Below, one piece after another: positions 45,097 through 49,664 of a DNA stretch of 49,664 nucleotides. Each line of letters begins with the position of its first letter. Within the stretch, counting starts at the first letter, position 1. The notes under the pieces are model-generated. The model saw only the letters and a list, made by a program, of their open reading frames with translations, made no database searches and was not told the DNA's origin. The DNA is from Chloracidobacterium sp. CP2_5A (GTDB taxonomy: Bacteria; Acidobacteriota; Blastocatellia; Chloracidobacteriales; Chloracidobacteriaceae): positions 1 to 49,664 of the forward strand of contig NKPT01000023.1 in assembly GCA_002254845.1 (NCBI GenBank), read 5' to 3'. The translations under genes were made by a program, and so were the position numbers.

Positions 45097-46395
45097 CTAT
45101 GCGTCACCCCTGCGCCGTCCTGTCGCCGTCAAGATCGTCTCCCAGTAAGCCTCCAGCGCCAAGTCGCGCCGGAAATTGGACTCGAAGCAGGCTCGCGCCC
45201 GCTGCTGCATCGAGCGCAGGAGGTCTGGCTCAGCCGCCCACCGACGCAACGCCTCAACCAATGTCGCCCTATCTCCTGGCGCTACGCGGACTCCGCAGCC
45301 ATACCGCTTGATGATGTCGGCGACTTCGGTCGCCTCGCCTACCAACCCCAGAATGGCCTGTCCGGCCGCCAGCGAGCCATAGATTTTGCTTGGAATGATA
45401 AGCCCTTCCGCCGCCGGCTCCATCGTCACCACGGAAACGTCCCCGCAGGTCAGCGACAGCGGCAAGCGCTCGAGCGGCTGGTAGGGTAGAAACTTCGCGT
45501 TGGGTAGCCGCTTTTCGGCTGCCATCTCGACCAGTCGCGCGCGCTTGCCGCCGTCGCCAATAAATAGAAAGAAAAAGCGCGGGTCGTCGCGGAGCGCCTC
45601 GGCCGCGGCGATAACGGTTTCCAGATCGTGCGCCAACCCCATGTTGCCCGAATAGAGGATAGTTAGCTTGTCGCGCGTCCCGTGCTCGCCCGCGAATGGG
45701 TTTTCGGCTTTGGGCAGCGGGCGAATGGCATCGCCGTCGGCCCAGCTTGGAATGACGCGAATTGCCAGCGGCGGGCGACCGGCGCGCGCATGGTTGGCGG
45801 CCAGCGTGGCGCGCATCCGCTCGCCGAGCGTAATGACGGCGGCGGCGTTGGCGTAGACAAGCGCGTTGACAGCATCCCAGAGACGGCGGATGAGCGAGCG
45901 CTCGCCAATGACGCCGAAGCGAACGGCGAGGTCGGGGTAAATATCTTCGACAATGCACACGTAGGGTCGCCCGCGGATCAGTCGCCCCGCCCAGCCAATC
46001 GCGCCCAGCAGCGGCGCGTTGCACACCGCCAGCGCGTCGTAGCCGCGAAAGCCGAACGTCAATTCAGCGGCGGCTCCAGCGATGAAGGTTGCCAGATTGG
46101 ACATCCGACCCCAGAGACGGCGCTTATCAAAGCGCGTGCCCAGCGCGCGCCGGATGCGCACCGCGCCCAGAGCGTCGTTGGCTGGCAGGGGCGGAGCGTT
46201 GCGCTGGTAAGGCGCGCGGCTCGTCACAACGGTGACTTCGCAGCCGCGCCGCGCCAAGTCCTGCGCAATTTCAGTCGTGAACTGCGCGACGGCCGCGGTT
46301 TCCGGGTGGAAGTAGTGGGTCAGAATAAGCACCTTGGGCGCGGTCGAAGCCAAATCCGGCGGCGGGGCAACGCCAGGCAGGGCGATGTCATTCAT
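45097..46395 (-). CDS. GT4-type glycosyltransferase of the polysaccharide cluster
   Basis: This 432-residue protein has a GT-B fold like WbuB and related enzymes. The N-terminal nucleotide-fold motif KVLILTHYFHPETAAVAQFT leads to YVCIVEDIYPDLAVRFGVIG. The C-terminal donor domain carries LTILYSGNMGLAHDLETVIA and the E-containing motif EGLIIPSKIYGSLAAGQAIL. The start MNDIALPG at 46395 overlaps the acetyltransferase stop by four bases as ATGA; an open frame further upstream lies within that gene. It transfers a sugar, possibly an N-acetylamino sugar, to a growing lipid-linked chain; the exact donor is unknown. Confidence 0.88.
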   Translation of the reverse strand: MNDIALPGVAPPPDLASTAPKVLILTHYFHPETAAVAQFTTEIAQDLARRGCEVTVVTSRAPYQRNAPPLPANDALGAVRIRRALGTRFDKRRLWGRMSNLATFIAGAAAELTFGFRGYDALAVCNAPLLGAIGWAGRLIRGRPYVCIVEDIYPDLAVRFGVIGERSLIRRLWDAVNALVYANAAAVITLGERMRATLAANHARAGRPPLAIRVIPSWADGDAIRPLPKAENPFAGEHGTRDKLTILYSGNMGLAHDLETVIAAAEALRDDPRFFFLFIGDGGKRARLVEMAAEKRLPNAKFLPYQPLERLPLSLTCGDVSVVTMEPAAEGLIIPSKIYGSLAAGQAILGLVGEATEVADIIKRYGCGVRVAPGDRATLVEALRRWAAEPDLLRSMQQRARACFESNFRRDLALEAYWETILTATGRRRGDA

Positions 46396-46970
46396 GGCGC
46401 GGTCTCGGTCGCGACATCCGCTTGGCGAATGACCCTCTGGCGCGTCCATTGCGCCGGGCAGCCGCGATAAATTCCATACGGCTTGGTTCTGCCGCCAATG
46501 ACGCTGCCGGCGGCAACGACGACGTGGCTTTCCAAGCGCGTTCCCGGAAGGACGACGCTTTTCGCCCCCACCCACGCGCCATCCGCAATCTCGATGGGCG
46601 CGATCATGAGATCAAAGCGGGGCGCGGCGTAGTCATGATTGCCTGTCAGCAGGTAAGCCCCCTGCGAGATGCAGGCATGCGCGCCGATGGCGACTTGCGC
46701 AAGATTGTCAATCCACGCGCCTTCCCCAATCCACGTAAAATCGCCAATCGAGAGAAACCACGGGTACTTGATGTTAACATTCGGCTTGATGACGACCCCC
46801 CGGCCGACGCGCGCGCCAAACGCCCGGAGGAGCGCCGCTTTGAACGCTGACGGGTACGGCAGGTCGGATTTGAGCACCCAGGCGTTGACCAAAGCCCACA
46901 GCGCCCGCTTGAGGGTCGGGCCAGGCCGGTACCAAGCGTTGTCGAAGCGCGATAAGTCAACGGTGGTCAT
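46392..46970 (-). CDS. WcaF-like O-acetyltransferase (left-handed beta-helix)
   Basis: The 192-residue enzyme belongs to the hexapeptide-repeat acyltransferases. Repeats such as VIKPNVNIKYPWFLSIGDFT, IDNLAQVAIGAHACISQGAY and IEIADGAWVGAKSVVLPGT are seen, with the catalytic His in LLTGNHDYAAPRFDL. The N-terminus (FDNAWYRPGPTLKRALWALV) resembles putative colanic-acid acetyltransferases. It probably acetylates a sugar of the surface polysaccharide in the cytoplasm. It overlaps the glycosyltransferase genes on both sides, by 14 and 4 bases, indicating a tight operon. Confidence 0.88.
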   Translation of the reverse strand: MTTVDLSRFDNAWYRPGPTLKRALWALVNAWVLKSDLPYPSAFKAALLRAFGARVGRGVVIKPNVNIKYPWFLSIGDFTWIGEGAWIDNLAQVAIGAHACISQGAYLLTGNHDYAAPRFDLMIAPIEIADGAWVGAKSVVLPGTRLESHVVVAAGSVIGGRTKPYGIYRGCPAQWTRQRVIRQADVATETAP

Positions 46971-48129
46971 GCGCGAGCATCCGTTCGTAGGCCGTCAGCA
47001 GTCTTTGCGCTATCCGATCCCAGGTGTAGTTGTGGAGAATGAATTCTCGCGCCCGCGCGCCCATCGCCCGCGCCGAAGCCGGGTCGGACAAGAGCGCATC
47101 GAGCGCCTCGGCGAGCGCGTCGGGCGCGGCGTCCGCGATGCGCGCCGCGCCGGCCGCGCCGGCTTCCGGGAAGTTGCAGCCCGTCGTCATGATCGTCGGC
47201 GCGCCCGCGGCCAAGCACATCAGAATGCCCATGCTAAAGCCTTCGGAATAGGAGGGCGCAATGTGTAGCTCGACGCTGCGCAGCATGGCATAGAGCGGCG
47301 GGCCGCTCATCCAGCCGGCAAACGTCACCGCATCCATACACCCGGCGTCAATGAAAAACTGCTTCGCGCGCGGCAAAAAGCCGACGTTGTCCTGCCCGAC
47401 GACGAGCAAATGCGTTCCTGGATGCTTCGCGTGAACGCGCGCGAAGGCGGGCGCCAACAGATCAAGTCCTTTCTTTGGGTCAATTCGTCCAAAAAAGAGG
47501 ATGAGACGCTTGCCGCGCAAAGCTGGATAGTCGGCATAAAACGCCTCGCGGTCAGGCCAGCTTTCAAACTCCGCTCGATGTAACCCGTTGGGGATCAGCT
47601 CGACGGGCGGCCCCAGGGCGAGCGCGCCGATATGCTTGGCTTCCTGCGAAGCCGTCGCCTGAATCATTCGCGCCCCGCGCAGCGACGGACGCTCAATCCA
47701 GTCGTAATAGGCGCGCTTCTTCCAGGCTTTATACGCCAGCGCCCATGGCTCCAGCATGCCATGCGGCGTGGTGACATACGGCAGCCCCAAGCGGCGGCAG
47801 CCCAGCTGCACCGCCGCGATTAGGGGCGCAAAGATGGAGTGCGTGTGCACCAAGTCATAGTCCCGCCCGCGCCGCCAGAACCATTGCGCGAGCGAGGGGC
47901 TGAGAATGAAATCCTTGCGATGCCAGCAGGGGAAATACATGACTCGGTAGCCGTCTTCCCCTAGCCAGACGCGGCGTGTCACCGCGCGACGCTGGTCGCC
48001 GTCGGCGTCCGTAGTGATGATGTCGGCGGTCGCGCCAGCCCGTCCGACCGCCTGGGCAAGCTCTCTGACAACTTTCGCGATCCCGCCGTACCTTGCGCCC
48101 AGATAAGGGACGACAAACAGAACCCGCAT
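46957..48129 (-). CDS. GT4-type glycosyltransferase of the polysaccharide cluster
   Basis: A second GT-B glycosyltransferase of 390 residues. The start MRVLFVVPYLGARYGGIAK at 48129 is chosen because the typical N-terminal strand begins there. Motifs include DLVHTHSIFAPLIAAVQLG, YVTTPHGMLEPWALAYK (as in WcaI/WbaZ-like enzymes), ILFFGRIDPKKGLDLLAPAF and the catalytic E in SYSEGFSMGILMCLAAGAP. It lies between the epimerase gene (17 bases upstream) and the acetyltransferase gene. Donor and acceptor are not predictable. It would add a sugar to the lipid-linked repeat unit on the cytoplasmic face. Confidence 0.88.
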   Translation of the reverse strand: MRVLFVVPYLGARYGGIAKVVRELAQAVGRAGATADIITTDADGDQRRAVTRRVWLGEDGYRVMYFPCWHRKDFILSPSLAQWFWRRGRDYDLVHTHSIFAPLIAAVQLGCRRLGLPYVTTPHGMLEPWALAYKAWKKRAYYDWIERPSLRGARMIQATASQEAKHIGALALGPPVELIPNGLHRAEFESWPDREAFYADYPALRGKRLILFFGRIDPKKGLDLLAPAFARVHAKHPGTHLLVVGQDNVGFLPRAKQFFIDAGCMDAVTFAGWMSGPPLYAMLRSVELHIAPSYSEGFSMGILMCLAAGAPTIMTTGCNFPEAGAAGAARIADAAPDALAEALDALLSDPASARAMGARAREFILHNYTWDRIAQRLLTAYERMLAHDHR

Positions 48130-48146
48130 GGGCGTCGCTCCGCCGC

Positions 48147-49082
48147 CTAGGAAAGAATCTGCGCCGCCCGCATCCACGCGGCGGTTTGTCGGATGCCTTC
48201 CGCCAAGCTGGTCGTCGGACGCCAGCCGAAAGCGTCCAGCGCCGCGCGACAGTCGAGGCATACGCGGGGGGCGTCAATGAGACGCGCCGGCTCATAGCGA
48301 ACCGCCGGCGATCGCCCTACGGCGTCTCCGATGGCCGCGACCAGCTCATTCAGACTGTAGCTGCGCCCGCCGCCCAAGTTGAACGCTTGATTGACGCCCT
48401 CATCGCCAAGCCCGGCGCGCGCCAGCGGCTCGATCATATCCGTGACAAAAAAGAAATCGCGGCTGGTTTGCCCGTCGCCGAAAATGACAATTGGGTCGCC
48501 GCGCAAGGCGCGGTAGAGAAAAACCGCCACGGCCCCCTGTCGTCCAAGCGGGTTTTGGCGCGGGCCGTAAGGCACCGACGGGCGGAAGACAACATACTCC
48601 AGACCATAGAGATGGCGATACGCCCCAAGGTATTTTTCAACTGCCAGCTTGGTCACGCCATACGCATTAATGGGATGGGTCGGGTGGTCTTCCGCGACAG
48701 CGCCCGCTTGCGGCAAGCCATAGACCGTCCCGCCGGATGAGACATAGATCACGCGCCGGACGCCGGTTTCGCGGCAGGCATCGAGGAGGCTGACGGTCGG
48801 CATGAGATTTGACTCGATGTCGGCCAGCGGACGGCGCGTCGCGCTTTCGTGAATTGAACTCCACGCCAGATGATAAACCGTGTCAATGCCGAAGTCCGTC
48901 AGCGCGTTGCGGATGAGGTCGCGGTCGGACAGGCTCCCCGACACCGCCCTGACGCCTGGCGGAAGCGGGTCGTAACGCCGCTCCCGGCGGTCAAAAACCA
49001 CAACGGACGCCTGCCGCGCCAGCCGGTCAACCAGATGCGAGCCAATGAACCCGTTGCCGCCGGTGACGAGAATATTCGCCAT
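48147..49082 (-). CDS. NAD-dependent nucleotide-sugar epimerase/dehydratase (extended SDR)
   Basis: The 311-residue enzyme has the Rossmann motif VTGGNGFIGSHLVDRLA at its N-terminus and the catalytic YGVTK (in NAYGVTKLAVEKYLG), with Ser in YVSSGGTVYG. This is the pattern of UDP-glucose 4-epimerase and related sugar SDRs (galE/wbpP-like). It converts a nucleotide sugar used by the neighbouring transferases, but the substrate is not certain. MANILVTGG at 49082 is the natural start; the open frame 90 codons further up is not protein-like. It precedes the glycosyltransferase gene by 17 bases. Confidence 0.9.
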   Translation of the reverse strand: MANILVTGGNGFIGSHLVDRLARQASVVVFDRRERRYDPLPPGVRAVSGSLSDRDLIRNALTDFGIDTVYHLAWSSIHESATRRPLADIESNLMPTVSLLDACRETGVRRVIYVSSGGTVYGLPQAGAVAEDHPTHPINAYGVTKLAVEKYLGAYRHLYGLEYVVFRPSVPYGPRQNPLGRQGAVAVFLYRALRGDPIVIFGDGQTSRDFFFVTDMIEPLARAGLGDEGVNQAFNLGGGRSYSLNELVAAIGDAVGRSPAVRYEPARLIDAPRVCLDCRAALDAFGWRPTTSLAEGIRQTAAWMRAAQILS

Positions 49083-49108
49083 GGCTGTGTCGCTCGGCGA
49101 GAGACGCT

Positions 49109-49664
49109 TCAAATTTGGGCCGGAACAACCTCCGGCGGCGTCCAGGACGCAGGCTGATTGGATTTCCTCAGCAAGCGCCAGTTTGACCAGGCGAAAGCTA
49201 GCACGGTCAGGGATGACATCCCTAGCCACGCATAAATGCCCGGCAAGTCGCCGCCGCGCAGCAGCGGGATGAGCCAGGCCACAAACAGTCCCCGCAGCAC
49301 GGTATAGACGAACGGATGCAGCCTGACCATCCACCTGGTCAAGATGGCGCAACCCAGCCCGTAAATGATGGCAAACACAGCGATGCCGATCGTGCCGCCC
49401 TCGCCGTAGAAAGAGCCGTAAATAGACTGTGAAATGCCCAGTGTCCCCTGCGACTCATCGCGCAGACCAAGCTTGTTGACGTATCCGCCAACCGGCTTGT
49501 CGGGCCAGAGGCTGCGCGGAATCGGGCGCGTCACCACCTCAAGGTGCTCCAGCCCGAGCGTGAAGTCGATGAGCTCGGGATAAACAAACCGGACAATCAC
49601 GAAACCATCCAGCATGTTAGCGTCCTCGCCGGCGACCAGCCGATCCCACGAGCTGTCGGTGTGC
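49109..49664 (-). CDS. Polysaccharide polymerase (Wzy-like), partial
   Basis: This reading frame is open to the window edge, so the N-terminal part of the protein is missing. The visible 185 or so C-terminal residues hold a periplasmic loop with RPIPRSLWPDKPVGGYVNKL and GISQSIYGSFYGEGGTIGIA, then three membrane helices (for example IGIAVFAIIYGLGCAILTRW). The PRxxWPDKP and ExG patterns resemble O-antigen/oligosaccharide repeat-unit polymerases. Such a protein joins lipid-linked repeat units in the periplasm. The assignment is by pattern only, helped by the surrounding polysaccharide genes. Confidence 0.7.
   Translation of the reverse strand, partial: HTDSSWDRLVAGEDANMLDGFVIVRFVYPELIDFTLGLEHLEVVTRPIPRSLWPDKPVGGYVNKLGLRDESQGTLGISQSIYGSFYGEGGTIGIAVFAIIYGLGCAILTRWMVRLHPFVYTVLRGLFVAWLIPLLRGGDLPGIYAWLGMSSLTVLAFAWSNWRLLRKSNQPASWTPPEVVPAQI

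Noticed and set aside
1-49664. CRISPR arrays, tRNA or rRNA genes, replication origin
   Set aside because: No regularly spaced repeats, cloverleaf-like sequences or rRNA signatures were noticed on reading; a covariance-model search was not possible.

Overview
The window reads as a GC-rich chromosome segment of an Acidobacteriota-like bacterium (possibly Blastocatellia, near Chloracidobacterium), with a foreign-looking block at its left edge. The placement is an inference. It rests on an Oar-like TonB-dependent receptor with a carboxypeptidase-regulatory domain, an alternative complex III (ACIII) operon joined to an A2-type caa3 oxidase, a bacillithiol gene (bshA), and hopanoid glycolipid genes (hpnI, hpnK). 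No rRNA, tRNA or CRISPR array was seen.

Positions 1-4520 look imported, with a beta-proteobacterial flavour. They hold the right end of a frameshifted IS3-family element, then a leftward arsenic operon (arsR, arsI, arsC, acr3) with a palindromic operator over its promoter. Behind it are the wreckage of a type I restriction locus: a chimeric ORF joining an HsdM N-terminus to an OsmC fragment, and a broken WYL-domain regulator. A roughly 540-base gene-free stretch with two short tandem repeats separates this block from the rest.

Positions 5064-16370 hold a dispersed type III secretion-like set: an SctN/FliI ATPase, an SctL/FliH stator, a FliG-like 327-residue protein, a membrane-anchored SUMF1-domain protein, a PEGA-TPR periplasmic protein and a SycD-like TPR chaperone. 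No needle, secretin or export-gate gene is visible. A POT peptide transporter, a membrane-anchored alpha/beta hydrolase and a dicarboxylate/glutamate symporter lie among them. Positions 16631-19531 form a tight hopanoid operon, hpnK-SMR-SMR-hpnI, in which the two small membrane proteins could be a flippase for the glycosylated hopanoid. Next come a lipoprotein with two GlcG/HbpS-type domains and a nine-heme cytochrome c, then rsmB and bshA.

Positions 26216-40452 are one long respiratory operon: actABCDEF, a conserved single-helix accessory protein, a SCO copper chaperone, coxBACD and a heme O synthase. ACIII would oxidise quinol and pass electrons through its own hemes to the cytochrome domain fused to CoxB, then to oxygen. 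A candidate sigma70-type promoter with an inverted repeat in its spacer lies upstream. A PhzF-family gene and a large TonB-dependent receptor follow, ended by a strong terminator. The right edge (45097-49664, leftward) is a surface-polysaccharide cluster: two glycosyltransferases, a WcaF-like acetyltransferase, a nucleotide-sugar epimerase and the C-terminal part of a Wzy-like polymerase cut by the window end.
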